From JBDHHQ01 sp039586035 (GTDB lineage Bacteria; Gemmatimonadota; Gemmatimonadetes; Longimicrobiales; Gaopeijiaceae), in the NCBI GenBank assembly GCA_039586035.1, contig JBDHLD010000005.1, positions 1 through 64,000 on the forward strand: a DNA stretch of 64,000 bases. The letters are read 5' to 3'. The stretch's first letter is position 1; each line of letters begins with the position of its first letter. Below, in pieces: positions 44,548 through 53,708 of this stretch. The translations under genes and the position numbers were made by a program. The notes beneath the pieces were generated by a model. It was not told where the DNA came from. It saw only the letters and a list, made by a program, of their open reading frames with translations, and searched no databases.

Positions 44548-45675
44548 GTGGCGGATCACACAGCCGATGGCCCCGAACGTTCGTTTTCCCTTCACCCGGC
44601 CCACGCGCTGCGCGTCCTCGGCCGACGATTGGGCGGCACCGCCACGAAGCGCGGCGCTCCTCCAGGCACCCTCGTTCCTCCTCCCGGCCGGGGCGAGGGG
44701 CCTCCCACGCTTCGCCTCATGTCCTACAGCGAGGACCGGCTGGAGGAGGGCGAGGTCGAGTCCCTGGAAGCGGTGGTGGCCTCGTCGCTCTCGGTCCGGT
44801 GGCTCAACCTCGACGGCCTGCACGATGTTTCGATCCTTCGCGAGATCGGTGAACGGTTCGACCTGCACCGACTGCTCCTGGAGGACGTGATCTCCGTCGG
44901 ACAGCGGCCCAAATTCGAGGAGTACGACGGCCGGTTGTTCGTCGTCCTCCACATGCTGTCAGTTGACGACGTCGAGGCGCAGATCCGCGAGGAACAGGTG
45001 AGCATGGTCCTGAGTGGCGGCAAGCTGCTGACGTTCCAGGAGCGAACGGGTGACGTCTTCGAGCCGGTGCGAAGACGATTGCGGGAAGCGTCCGGACGTA
45101 TCCGCGCACGGGGGGCCGACTACCTCATGTACGCGCTCATCGATGCGGTGGTCGATGGGTACTTCGGCGTCCTTGAGCGCCTGGGGAACGCGGCCGAACG
45201 CCTCGACGGCGAGATCGCCGATGACCCGACTCCGGACACCGCTCGCCGGCTTCACGCCCTGAAGCGCGAGGCGCTGGTCGCACGACGGTCCATTTGGCCC
45301 GTCCGCGAGCTCGCCTCCGGCTTGCTTCGGAGCGAGAGCGAGTTGATCACCGCAGACACCCGGATCTATCTGCGGGACGTCTACGACCACGCCGTCCAAG
45401 CGATCGACGCCGCCGAGACGCTACGGGAGCTCACCACCAGCCTCATGGACCTCTACCTGTCCACAGTGGGACAGCGCACCAACGAGGTGATGCGGGTGCT
45501 CACGGTGATCGCCAGCCTCTTCATTCCACTCACGTTCCTGGCCGGCCTCTACGGCATGAACTTCCAGTACATGCCAGAGTTGGCCTTTCGGTGGGCGTAT
45601 CCGGTACTTCTCGGCGTGATGGGAGTCCTGGCGGTAGGCATGCTTCAATACTTCAAGAGAAAGGGCTGGCTTTGA
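44548..45675 (+). CDS. corA: CorA-family magnesium/cobalt transporter
   Basis: A 375-residue inner-membrane channel for Mg2+. The N-terminal cytoplasmic domain (about 1-300) is alpha/beta then long helices (LLRSESELITADTRIYLRDVYDHAV). Two transmembrane helices close the protein, the first ending in the YGMNFQYMPEL selectivity signature (GMN 336-338) and the last followed by basic KRKGWL. GTG at 44548, with GGAGAG upstream, was chosen over an earlier in-frame ATG that falls inside the hairpin region. The first 50 residues are unusually Arg/Pro-rich. Lies downstream of the acidic ORF and hairpin and converges with tamB. Confidence 0.93.
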   Translation: MADHTADGPERSFSLHPAHALRVLGRRLGGTATKRGAPPGTLVPPPGRGEGPPTLRLMSYSEDRLEEGEVESLEAVVASSLSVRWLNLDGLHDVSILREIGERFDLHRLLLEDVISVGQRPKFEEYDGRLFVVLHMLSVDDVEAQIREEQVSMVLSGGKLLTFQERTGDVFEPVRRRLREASGRIRARGADYLMYALIDAVVDGYFGVLERLGNAAERLDGEIADDPTPDTARRLHALKREALVARRSIWPVRELASGLLRSESELITADTRIYLRDVYDHAVQAIDAAETLRELTTSLMDLYLSTVGQRTNEVMRVLTVIASLFIPLTFLAGLYGMNFQYMPELAFRWAYPVLLGVMGVLAVGMLQYFKRKGWL

Positions 45676-45738
45676 GCGCGCCCGGTGGAGCAGGGGGGAC
45701 CCACGTCGCGCGTCCACCCGTCCCCTCCAGCCTTCCGC

Positions 45739-48700
45739 CTAGTACCCCCACTCCCGGGCCAGGAACAGCCCCCAGACCTTGGGCACCTGAAACGCTTCGT
45801 TGATGGAGAAGCCGCTGTTCAGGTCACGGGCGAAGCGGTCCTCCAGGAAACCCTCGACCGTCCAGAGATCCGTGGCTCGCCACTCCAGCCGCGCGCCGCT
45901 GATCCCGGCCGAGTTGATGCCCAGGAGCGGGCGCAGAAGCAGCGCCAGAAACATGTCCTGCGCGACGTACCAGCCGACCTCCACCTGGGTAGCGCGGAGT
46001 GCGCTCTCGAAGCCGGTCCCGAAGGTCGTTGCGCCCTGGGCCTGGGAGATCGCGAAGTAGTCCAGCCCGATCTCCTGGGCGACCGCGGACCCGAGCTGCG
46101 TGCCCAGGGCCCCGAACGCCAACGACGCGCCCGCCCCCGCCGCACTCCCGAACAGCCCACCGAACTCGCCCTGCACGAGGCTGAACTCCGAGGACGCCAG
46201 CTCGTAGGTCGGCCGGCCGAAGATCAGGTAGCTCACGAGCTCCGACTGTGCGATGGGCGGCTGGGCATCACTCGAAAGGGTGACGCGAGGCGAGAGCAGC
46301 GTCCCCTCCAGCAGCGCGAAGATGTTCAGGGGCTCTCCGTCCCGAACGCGCAGTCGGTTCACGGCAAGGATGTTGAGATCGGGATCCAACCCGGGCGTGC
46401 CGATGAAGCGGACGATGCCCTGCTGCACCTGAAACTGCCGGCCAAAGCGAGAATAGGTCCCGCGGACGGCCTGAAGCTCACCCAGCATCGCCAGGTCCCG
46501 GTTGGCCCGGGCCCAGACCACCTGGAGGTCTCCCTCGATCTCGACGTTCATCTCGTCGCTGCGGAGCCAGAAGTTCCGGCTCAGCGACAGGTCCACGTTC
46601 AAACGCAGGTTTCGCAGGAACGGATTCTCGCCAACATCCAGCAAGGGCTGCGACGCCGTGGTCGTCGTGTCCACGACGTCGAAGAACGAGGGGTCGGTCA
46701 GGTCGACCATCTCCGAAGTGCGCTGGATCTCGTCCAGGAACAGCACGCCTGACGCCACGCTCACGGAACCCTCGACGAGAGGACGTCGGTAGCGACCCTC
46801 CACTGTCATTCGCCCGCCCACGGTGGCCAACACGTCCGCGCGGTCCGCCGCCAGGAAGCCCGATCCCTCGGCGGTGAGCTCCAGAAAGGGGTTCGAGAGT
46901 GAATCCAGCCGCACGCTCCCCGTCACCGCCATGGTTCCGATGGACGAGAGCACGCCGTCGACCCGGACGGTGCCGTCGGGTGAGAGGCGGAAGTCCGCCT
47001 CTACGCCCGAATGGCGGACGCCCAGGGCAGGTACGACCGCTGCCCCGTCCGTGAGTCGAAGGCTGCCGGACGGCGACGGCGAAGTCAGGGTGCCGGCCAC
47101 ATGGAACTCTCCCGTCAGCGAACCCTCCACGTTCTCGAAGGACTCCAACAAGCCCATGACCAGGCCGGCCGGGAAGGCGTCCACGGCGATGCTGAGGTCC
47201 ATGGGCTCGTCGGGGATTCGCTTTCCCGCGGCGTCGAGGGCCAAATCGACGGGAACGGTGCCCTCGGCCTCGAGCACCGGTCGCCCATCTCGTGACGCGG
47301 TCCAGCGGGTGTCGATCCGCCGGTCAGCGTATTCGAGCGATCCGTCGAAACGATCCAGGCGGATGCTCTCGTACCCGGCGTCGGTGCCGCTGACGGTTCC
47401 GGAGACGATGGGATCGGAGGGGCGGCCCTGGACCCTCAGCTCCAGATCGATGAGCCCCCCGAAGTCGGCCTCGGGACCCAGCTGTAGAAGCTGGGCGACC
47501 TGAACGAGTGGGATTTGACGCGCCACGACGGCGAGGCCCGATTCCTCACCGCGAGTGACTCGACCTTCGACGCTCAGGTCCACCCCATCGCCATCGGGCC
47601 TACGGAGCCGGAAGTCTCGCACATCCAGCAGGCCGTCACCCCAGAGGACACGGGCAGGCCCCCCAAGATTCCATCGGCGGTCGGAGAACTGGAGCGTGAG
47701 CTCGTCCAGGTGGACCAGGGTTCCGACCGTGTCGCGCTCGAAGGTGGCTCTGGTGCTGTATTCCTCGGTCGCGGATCGCTGTAACCCGACCGCCAACCGG
47801 CCGTGCCCACCCTGTCGCTCACCTTCGAATCGGCCGGCATCGAAGTGGCGCCCCCACAGTCGCACGGAATCGGCCTCGACCGTGACCGAGATGGCCGGGT
47901 CGGGTCCTGGGAAGCCGCTTCCAGCGAACGCCACGTCGGCCCTTCCCACGTAGCTCGCCGCGTAGAGGACCTCCTCCACCGTTGCCTCGCCGCGGGCGTC
48001 CATCGACTGCACCGAGCCGCTCAGCGTGACCGTACCCCTGGCGGCGCCGTCGACCAGGATGTCCGCCAGCCGAGGCAGCGTGTCCGGGTCGATGCCCTCC
48101 ACCACGAGACTCTCTCGTTCCAGCACCGAAAGCGTGTCGCGAGCGATGAGGGAGTCGCCCATGAGGAAGGGACGGACGCTGGCGAGGGAGGCGCTCCGGA
48201 AGTCGGCGCGCACCTGGCCGGAGCCCAGGGAATCGTGGAGGGCCAGGCTTCCAGCGGCTCCCAGATCCATGACGCTGGTACGCGCCGAGAGGGTGTCGAT
48301 GTGGAGAAAGCCGCCCGCGAGACGCAGCTCGGCGGCAGCCGTATCCACGCCGAGCTTGCCCAGCCGTGAGCCCCAAACCGTCACGCTGGCCGCCCCGGTG
48401 GCCCGATCCCTGCCCAGGCCCTGGCCCTCGGCCTGGAACGCCCCCGTCACGGTCGAGGGATCCGGCAGCTCCGGGATGATCTCGGAGACGCGGAAGTCCT
48501 CCAGCTCTCCCGTGAGGCGATAACGGGCCAGGGGGTCCCGGGCATCGAACGAGGCATCGAGAGCCAGCGACCCCACCCCGGTCTCCAGGTCGCTGACCAC
48601 GCGGAGCTCTCGCAGCGGCCCCGTGACGTTGACGGTACCGGTCACCTCTCCGGAGATGGGCAAATCCGGACGGTAGACGCGCCAAGCGGTGAACGAGAGC

Positions 48701-50322
48701 GGGTCCAGCCGGGCGTCGATGGCGAGCACGAGAGAGTCCGCCCGGCTGGTCACGGTACCGGAGGCCGACACCTGGGAGCGGGGGAGGTCGACGGGCCGGT
48801 GCGTGAGGTCCGCGGTGAACCGGATGCCCTCCGCCAGCCGTCCGGTCGCTTCCAGGCGCAGGCCGCCGGGCCCCCTGATCCCGAGCTGCGGGAAGAGGTC
48901 CGTGAGCAGGTCCATCTGAACCGGCTCCATGACCGCGTTCAGATCCGTCACCCCGGGTGCGCCATCGAGGTGGACGATCCCCGTAACGTCGGCCACCGTG
49001 GGTGCCCGACCCTGGCCGGTCTGGTCGAGGGTGACCTGGGCGCTGACCCAAGGTCCGGTTGCAGGTCCCGCCAGCCGCACCCTTCCCCTGAGGTGCCCGT
49101 CCACGGGCAGTGTGTCCTGCAAGTACGGTCGTAGACGGTCCAACTCCAACGGAGCCAGCTCCAGGTCCACCCCTTCGAGCGACAGTCCGGTATCGAGCCG
49201 TACGGATCCCTGACCCCGAACCCGGCTGTCGCCCATGTCGATGTCCGCCCCCGTGAACCCCACTTCAGTGAACCCGGGGCCCATCGACAGGACCAGCTGG
49301 GCGCTGCCCGTCCCGTCCGTTGGAAGCACCGGCACCGCCCACCGGAGGTCGGCCAGGCTCAAAATCCAGGCGTCGATGTCGGCCCGCACCCGGGGACCGC
49401 CGTCACCGAGCTCCACCCTGGCGGTCACGGCGGCCTCGGTGCCCGGCATGAACAGGCGGTCCGCCTCCACGCCGATGCCCCCGTCCCGCCACGTCACGTT
49501 CCCCGAGAAGCGCTGCACGGTGAAGGGGTCGTCGAACACGGTCCCCACCAGGCTCAAGCTGTCGACCACGAACAGCGGCCCGGGAAACGCCGGGTCCACG
49601 AGGCGCATCTCGTCCAGGACGCCATTCACCTGTTCGAAGACGAGACGGCGCACACGTCCGTCCACGCCTGGAATCGATTCGACGATCCCGCGCTCGGGCG
49701 GCGGCGCGTCGGGATCCAAGGGATAGACCACGTCCACGCGGCCATTCCGGAGCTCCAGGTTCCGGAACACGACGCGGGTGCCGCCCTCCCCTGCCGAGGC
49801 CTCCTCAGCCGCACCCGGCTCGGGGCGGAGAGAGTCGGTTGGGAGCTCCCCGCCGGCGCCCGGCTCGGCCCCCACGGTGTCGGCCCCCACGAGCGCCGCC
49901 GAGTCCGCCTCGGGCCTACCTGCGAAGATCCGCATGAAGTTGAAGGCGTCCTGACCGGGGAGCTTCTCCAGCGAGATGCGAGGCTGATGCACGATGACGC
50001 GAGTGAAGCGCAGGTCGCCGGCAATCAGGCGCGGGATGCTGTAGGAAACCTCGATGGAATCGGCGACCAGGAACGGCCGCCCGTCCGGGTCCGAAAAGGC
50101 GACGTCGACGAAGGTGCCGCCCAGAAGGATCTGGCGGGAGCGCACGAGCCCCACGTCCAACTGACCGTTCAACTTGCCCGCGAGGAGGGTGAGCGCCTGT
50201 CGGAGCACCACCTCCTGCCCGAGTCGCGTGCGGGTGAGAACCAGGCCTGCCGACGCCAGCAGTATCCCGACGCCCAACACGATCACGAGCGTGATGCCCC
50301 CGGCGGCGCGCAGTCGTGACAT
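45739..50322 (-). CDS. tamB: Translocation and assembly module subunit TamB (AsmA-like, DUF490)
   Basis: A 1527-residue protein bridging inner and outer membranes, moving phospholipid or helping outer-membrane protein assembly. A single N-terminal anchor helix (about 9-30), then a very long stretch of repeating beta-strands rich in 'G.V.L..' patterns as expected for the lipid-groove taco fold. The C-terminal DUF490 domain (about 1150-1527) contains the family-typical GQLTVEGRYRRPLVEGSV-like and LNILAVNRLRVRDG...LLEGTLLSPRVTLSSDAQPPIAQSELVSYLIFG stretches. It begins one base after the tamA stop, so the two are made together. Somewhat longer than E. coli TamB (about 1260). Confidence 0.92.
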   Translation of the reverse strand: MSRLRAAGGITLVIVLGVGILLASAGLVLTRTRLGQEVVLRQALTLLAGKLNGQLDVGLVRSRQILLGGTFVDVAFSDPDGRPFLVADSIEVSYSIPRLIAGDLRFTRVIVHQPRISLEKLPGQDAFNFMRIFAGRPEADSAALVGADTVGAEPGAGGELPTDSLRPEPGAAEEASAGEGGTRVVFRNLELRNGRVDVVYPLDPDAPPPERGIVESIPGVDGRVRRLVFEQVNGVLDEMRLVDPAFPGPLFVVDSLSLVGTVFDDPFTVQRFSGNVTWRDGGIGVEADRLFMPGTEAAVTARVELGDGGPRVRADIDAWILSLADLRWAVPVLPTDGTGSAQLVLSMGPGFTEVGFTGADIDMGDSRVRGQGSVRLDTGLSLEGVDLELAPLELDRLRPYLQDTLPVDGHLRGRVRLAGPATGPWVSAQVTLDQTGQGRAPTVADVTGIVHLDGAPGVTDLNAVMEPVQMDLLTDLFPQLGIRGPGGLRLEATGRLAEGIRFTADLTHRPVDLPRSQVSASGTVTSRADSLVLAIDARLDPLSFTAWRVYRPDLPISGEVTGTVNVTGPLRELRVVSDLETGVGSLALDASFDARDPLARYRLTGELEDFRVSEIIPELPDPSTVTGAFQAEGQGLGRDRATGAASVTVWGSRLGKLGVDTAAAELRLAGGFLHIDTLSARTSVMDLGAAGSLALHDSLGSGQVRADFRSASLASVRPFLMGDSLIARDTLSVLERESLVVEGIDPDTLPRLADILVDGAARGTVTLSGSVQSMDARGEATVEEVLYAASYVGRADVAFAGSGFPGPDPAISVTVEADSVRLWGRHFDAGRFEGERQGGHGRLAVGLQRSATEEYSTRATFERDTVGTLVHLDELTLQFSDRRWNLGGPARVLWGDGLLDVRDFRLRRPDGDGVDLSVEGRVTRGEESGLAVVARQIPLVQVAQLLQLGPEADFGGLIDLELRVQGRPSDPIVSGTVSGTDAGYESIRLDRFDGSLEYADRRIDTRWTASRDGRPVLEAEGTVPVDLALDAAGKRIPDEPMDLSIAVDAFPAGLVMGLLESFENVEGSLTGEFHVAGTLTSPSPSGSLRLTDGAAVVPALGVRHSGVEADFRLSPDGTVRVDGVLSSIGTMAVTGSVRLDSLSNPFLELTAEGSGFLAADRADVLATVGGRMTVEGRYRRPLVEGSVSVASGVLFLDEIQRTSEMVDLTDPSFFDVVDTTTTASQPLLDVGENPFLRNLRLNVDLSLSRNFWLRSDEMNVEIEGDLQVVWARANRDLAMLGELQAVRGTYSRFGRQFQVQQGIVRFIGTPGLDPDLNILAVNRLRVRDGEPLNIFALLEGTLLSPRVTLSSDAQPPIAQSELVSYLIFGRPTYELASSEFSLVQGEFGGLFGSAAGAGASLAFGALGTQLGSAVAQEIGLDYFAISQAQGATTFGTGFESALRATQVEVGWYVAQDMFLALLLRPLLGINSAGISGARLEWRATDLWTVEGFLEDRFARDLNSGFSINEAFQVPKVWGLFLAREWGY

Positions 50323-50323
50323 G

Positions 50324-52558
50324 TCAGAACGCCTGCCCGATGGACAAGTGCAGCTGGAATCGACCGAGCGAAAGCGGCGAGCTCTCGTTGTAGAGCACCT
50401 GCGGCAGAAGCGGGGCCAACTCGTCGGTCTTGACCCAGTCGATGGGCAGGCCGGCGTCCCCGATCAGACGGTTCGCCGGATCGTCCACGTCGGGATCGAA
50501 CTCCCGGATCTGCTCTGTGAGCACGCCCAGCTCCTCGCCGCCGGTGAACCGATACGCCACGTCCACCCGGATCGGGCCGATAGGCGTGAAGTACCGGACA
50601 CCCAGACCGGGGGTGAACTCCATCTCCTGGAGACCGAAGCTCTGCGTTTCATCGAACACCTGACCGAAGTCCACGTAGGCGGCACCCTCGGCGCGGGGTC
50701 CGAAGAGGGGGAACCGGGCTTCCACGCTCCCTTCCAAGATGGCCCGGCCACCGGTGGGACGGACCGTGAAGCGGTTGTCGGACAGGGGGGTGGCGTCACA
50801 GGTGAGGTCGACGACTTCCTCCGGCTGACACGCCGCCGGCAGCAGGCCTTGCTCCGTCTGCCCCACCGGCGCCAGGAGGTTCTGGACGTCGGTCGTCAGG
50901 CTCTTGGGCCCCAGCTGGTTCTGGGCGTATCCCCGCACGCTGTTGGCACCGCCAGCGTAGAATCGCTTCTGCGGGTGCGTGATCTCCGACGAGCCCTGGA
51001 CGCCCTCGAGCTGCTGGAACGGCTTCGGCTCGATGAATCCGGCTCGGATCCGGGCCGCGCCTACCCACCCGGGCATGCGACGCGCCAGGCTCAGCTCCCC
51101 GATGATGCGCTGGTACTCGAAGTCCGAGCCCGTCCACTGATCGGCGTACTCGTAGTCCACCAGGAGTCGTGAGCCGCTGGTGGGGTTCAGCGCGTTGTTC
51201 CGCGTGTCCCGCGTGAGGCTGAGCCCCATGGGCGACAGCCAGTTCGGCCGCTGCAGGACGTCGATCTCCTCCGGGGTGCACACCAGGTAGTTGGCGCACC
51301 AGATCACGCCCGCGGCTTCGACCGTGGACAGCTGGGGCCGATAGGACACGGCCAGCGACGAGCTCCGCGCCACGGAACGGATGAACGCCAGGTTCGCACC
51401 CACGCCCTCTCTGACGAGGATGTCCGGGAGGCTGCGCCGCTCCGTGTAGAGGCCCAGAGCGATGGAGTTTCGCGCCGAGAACACCCAGGGCTGGGTGAAG
51501 TCGGCCGAGAGCTGCCAATTGACCTGTCCGTAGACTCCCGAGCCCGCCTGTGGACAGATGGACTGGTCCAGTCGGTCGGCGCCCAGATTGTCGAGCCGGA
51601 GCCTGAGCTGGAGGCGCCGGGCCCCCTGGAGGAAATTCCGACTGATCCACCGTCCTTCAACCGCGAAACATTCGGCCGTGCTCCACCCCGCGCCGGTGCG
51701 GATTCGGTGAACCTCGCCCTCGTTCACGGTAACCTGCACGGGAACGATGGAGTCCGGCACGAAGCTCATCCGCTCGCTGATGGACGCGTGTCGGAAGATC
51801 TCGAGGCTGTAGAGGTTGCGTTGACCGGCCAGGACCGCTTCGCGGCTGTACGGCCCACCCTCCTGGAAGGGCAGCATCCGCCTGACCACCTGGTCGCTGA
51901 TCTGGTCGTTCCCGGTGATGAACATCGGCCCGAAGCGTGCGGCCGGACCCGGATCGATGTCGTATTCGACCCAGGCGTGGTAGGGGGCGTCGGCGTCGAT
52001 GAAGTAGTTCTGGAGGACGTCCGCGTAGGCGAACCCCAGGTTCCGTAGCCGGGTGATGACGGCCTGCCGGGTCGCGTCGAGCTGCAGGACGCTGAGCGGG
52101 TCACCGGCCCGAAGGGGCAGGTCCCGCAAGACATCTTCACCGAGCTCCTCCGCCCCTACGAACGTGACGGAATCGACCGTGACCGGCCGGCCCTCGTCGA
52201 GCACGAACCTCACCTCGATCTGGCCAGAGTCCGGGTAGGCCACGATCGTATCGACCCTCGTCTCCCTGAATCCCCGGCGGTAGTAGAAGATGGCCAGACG
52301 TGTCATGTCCCGCCGGAGTGACCGCCGGCTGAAGTAGGCCGGACTCGACGAGAAGCCGGCTCCGATCCAGCAGAACGGGGCGAGCACCACCGACCGGCAC
52401 GAAGTGGCCCGGGTATCGATGGCTCCCGCCAGCGCCTTTGAGCCGAAGGTCTCGTTGCCCTCGAAGCTCAGCCGCGTCACCTCCAGGCGCCCCTGTCCCT
52501 CGACTGCTGGCGGTAGTGAGGCCGCGAGCGCCAGCAGTGCGAACGTGAGACGAAGCAT
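50324..52558 (-). CDS. tamA: Omp85-family outer-membrane assembly protein TamA (BamA-like)
   Basis: A 744-residue outer-membrane protein. Signal peptide about 1-20, three POTRA-like segments to roughly 310 (EVTRLSFEGNETFGSKAL; VTVDSVTFVGAEEL; FGPMFITGNDQISDQVVRRML), then a 16-strand barrel ending FQLHLSIGQAF with the terminal aromatic. The barrel has the conserved RFYAGGANSVRGY (VRGY/F lid-lock motif) and ALNPTSGSRLLVDYE. The number of POTRAs and adjacency to tamB favour TamA over BamA, though extra Cys residues in the barrel loops are unusual. GGAGGT nine bases upstream supports the ATG at 52558 rather than an upstream one at 52594. Confidence 0.9.
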   Translation of the reverse strand: MLRLTFALLALAASLPPAVEGQGRLEVTRLSFEGNETFGSKALAGAIDTRATSCRSVVLAPFCWIGAGFSSSPAYFSRRSLRRDMTRLAIFYYRRGFRETRVDTIVAYPDSGQIEVRFVLDEGRPVTVDSVTFVGAEELGEDVLRDLPLRAGDPLSVLQLDATRQAVITRLRNLGFAYADVLQNYFIDADAPYHAWVEYDIDPGPAARFGPMFITGNDQISDQVVRRMLPFQEGGPYSREAVLAGQRNLYSLEIFRHASISERMSFVPDSIVPVQVTVNEGEVHRIRTGAGWSTAECFAVEGRWISRNFLQGARRLQLRLRLDNLGADRLDQSICPQAGSGVYGQVNWQLSADFTQPWVFSARNSIALGLYTERRSLPDILVREGVGANLAFIRSVARSSSLAVSYRPQLSTVEAAGVIWCANYLVCTPEEIDVLQRPNWLSPMGLSLTRDTRNNALNPTSGSRLLVDYEYADQWTGSDFEYQRIIGELSLARRMPGWVGAARIRAGFIEPKPFQQLEGVQGSSEITHPQKRFYAGGANSVRGYAQNQLGPKSLTTDVQNLLAPVGQTEQGLLPAACQPEEVVDLTCDATPLSDNRFTVRPTGGRAILEGSVEARFPLFGPRAEGAAYVDFGQVFDETQSFGLQEMEFTPGLGVRYFTPIGPIRVDVAYRFTGGEELGVLTEQIREFDPDVDDPANRLIGDAGLPIDWVKTDELAPLLPQVLYNESSPLSLGRFQLHLSIGQAF

Positions 52559-52590
52559 CGGGGGACACCTCCCCGAGCGCCTCGCGTGGA

Positions 52591-52824
52591 TCATCCCGTT
52601 CCGGCTTCCTGGTGGCCGGAGCGGCGGAGCCGCTTCCGCGCCCCTTCCCGCGCGTCGCGGCCACCCTGCCCGTGCTCCAGTCGAGGTGGCGCCGCCGGCA
52701 CCGCATCCCGTGCCAGGAGGCCGCGAATGACGTAGAACGTCAGGGCGCCCACACCCGCCGCCGCGATCATGGACGTGACCGTCTCCTGCCAGGCTGCGGC
52801 ACGACGCCGGTAGAAAGTGGTCAC
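52591..52824 (-). CDS. Small single-span membrane protein, uncharacterised
   Basis: A 77-residue protein: cytoplasmic basic start (TTFYRRRAAAW), one hydrophobic helix (about 18-38, SMIAAAGVGALTFYVIRGLL), then a charged Arg/Lys/Gly-rich tail. No family recognised. Its GTG start overlaps the phosphoesterase stop as GTGA and 32 bases separate it from tamA, so it sits tightly inside the operon, which is the main reason to believe it is real. A role in envelope assembly with TamA/B is possible but unsupported by sequence. Confidence 0.5.
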   Translation of the reverse strand: MTTFYRRRAAAWQETVTSMIAAAGVGALTFYVIRGLLARDAVPAAPPRLEHGQGGRDAREGARKRLRRSGHQEAGTG

Positions 52825-53702
52825 GTCGCCGGCTCCTCGAAGAAGCTGCGGAATCGCTGCGGGACGGCGTTCAAGGGGAAATAGCCGACCTCACCGCGGG
52901 GAAAAGCGTAGAAGCTGAACGGAGCGAATCCGGCGACGTCATCGAAGTACATGAAGTGCTCGATCTCCACGTGCTCCGGGTGGACGCGCAGCAGATTGAA
53001 GCTCTGCTTCGCCCGCTCCCGCGCTCGCCCCCTGGCCGAGGTCGTCGTGCCGCTTTGTACGATGATGATCCCGCGGTCTCGGTCCTCGCCGGGGTACACG
53101 TCCAGGGAGTTGCCGATGTACGCCCGATGCAGATGGCCTCCCAGAATCAGCTCCACGCCCATCCCCTCCAGTGCGTCGAGGATCTGGCGGCTGCGGGGCA
53201 GAGGGCGGTCTCCCTCGTAGTCCGGGGCGGGCGCGAGGTGATGATGCAGAACCACGATGCGCGCGTCCTCGGCCGGTGCAGCCTGAAACGCCCGCTCGGC
53301 GAATTCCAGCTGATATGACCGGATTCGTCCGTTCACGATGGCGGTGTGGGGCGCCGCCGAGTTCATCGAGACGATGGTCGCGCCCTCGACCCGCGTCACC
53401 GTGTCCAGCTCGTCCCGAATGTACTGGCGGTAGTTTCGGTATGGGGCCAGCAGCCGCTCCGCGAATCGATAGAGCGGCACGTCGTGGTTGCCGGGTGTCA
53501 CGACCAACGGCACGTCCGGGAACTGGTCGATGTAACGGCGCGCATCCTCGTACTCCCGGACCTTGGCTCGCTGCGTGAAATCCCCGGAGATCACGATCAC
53601 GTCCGGCGTGAGGGCCCGAGCAGCCTCCAGAAACGCCTCGGCCGCCACCGGAAGGTGGGGCTTGCCGAAGTGAATGTCCGAGCCGTGGAGGATCGTGATC
53701 AT
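52821..53702 (-). CDS. Calcineurin-like metallophosphoesterase
   Basis: A 293-residue binuclear-metal phosphoesterase. All five sequence blocks are present: HGSDIHFGKP (D-x-H), ISGDFTQRA (GD), TPGNHDVPL (GNHD), LHHHLAPAP (H) and LGGHLHRAYIG (GH-x-H). Closest functional classes are CpdA-like cAMP phosphodiesterases and UDP-diacylglucosamine hydrolase (LpxH)-like enzymes. It ends in a long C-terminal segment (EHVEIEHFMYFDD...YFPLNAVP) typical of neither. No transmembrane part. It lies between lgt and a small membrane protein; the substrate cannot be read from sequence. Confidence 0.85.
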   Translation of the reverse strand: MITILHGSDIHFGKPHLPVAAEAFLEAARALTPDVIVISGDFTQRAKVREYEDARRYIDQFPDVPLVVTPGNHDVPLYRFAERLLAPYRNYRQYIRDELDTVTRVEGATIVSMNSAAPHTAIVNGRIRSYQLEFAERAFQAAPAEDARIVVLHHHLAPAPDYEGDRPLPRSRQILDALEGMGVELILGGHLHRAYIGNSLDVYPGEDRDRGIIIVQSGTTTSARGRARERAKQSFNLLRVHPEHVEIEHFMYFDDVAGFAPFSFYAFPRGEVGYFPLNAVPQRFRSFFEEPAT

Positions 53703-53708
53703 GACGGT

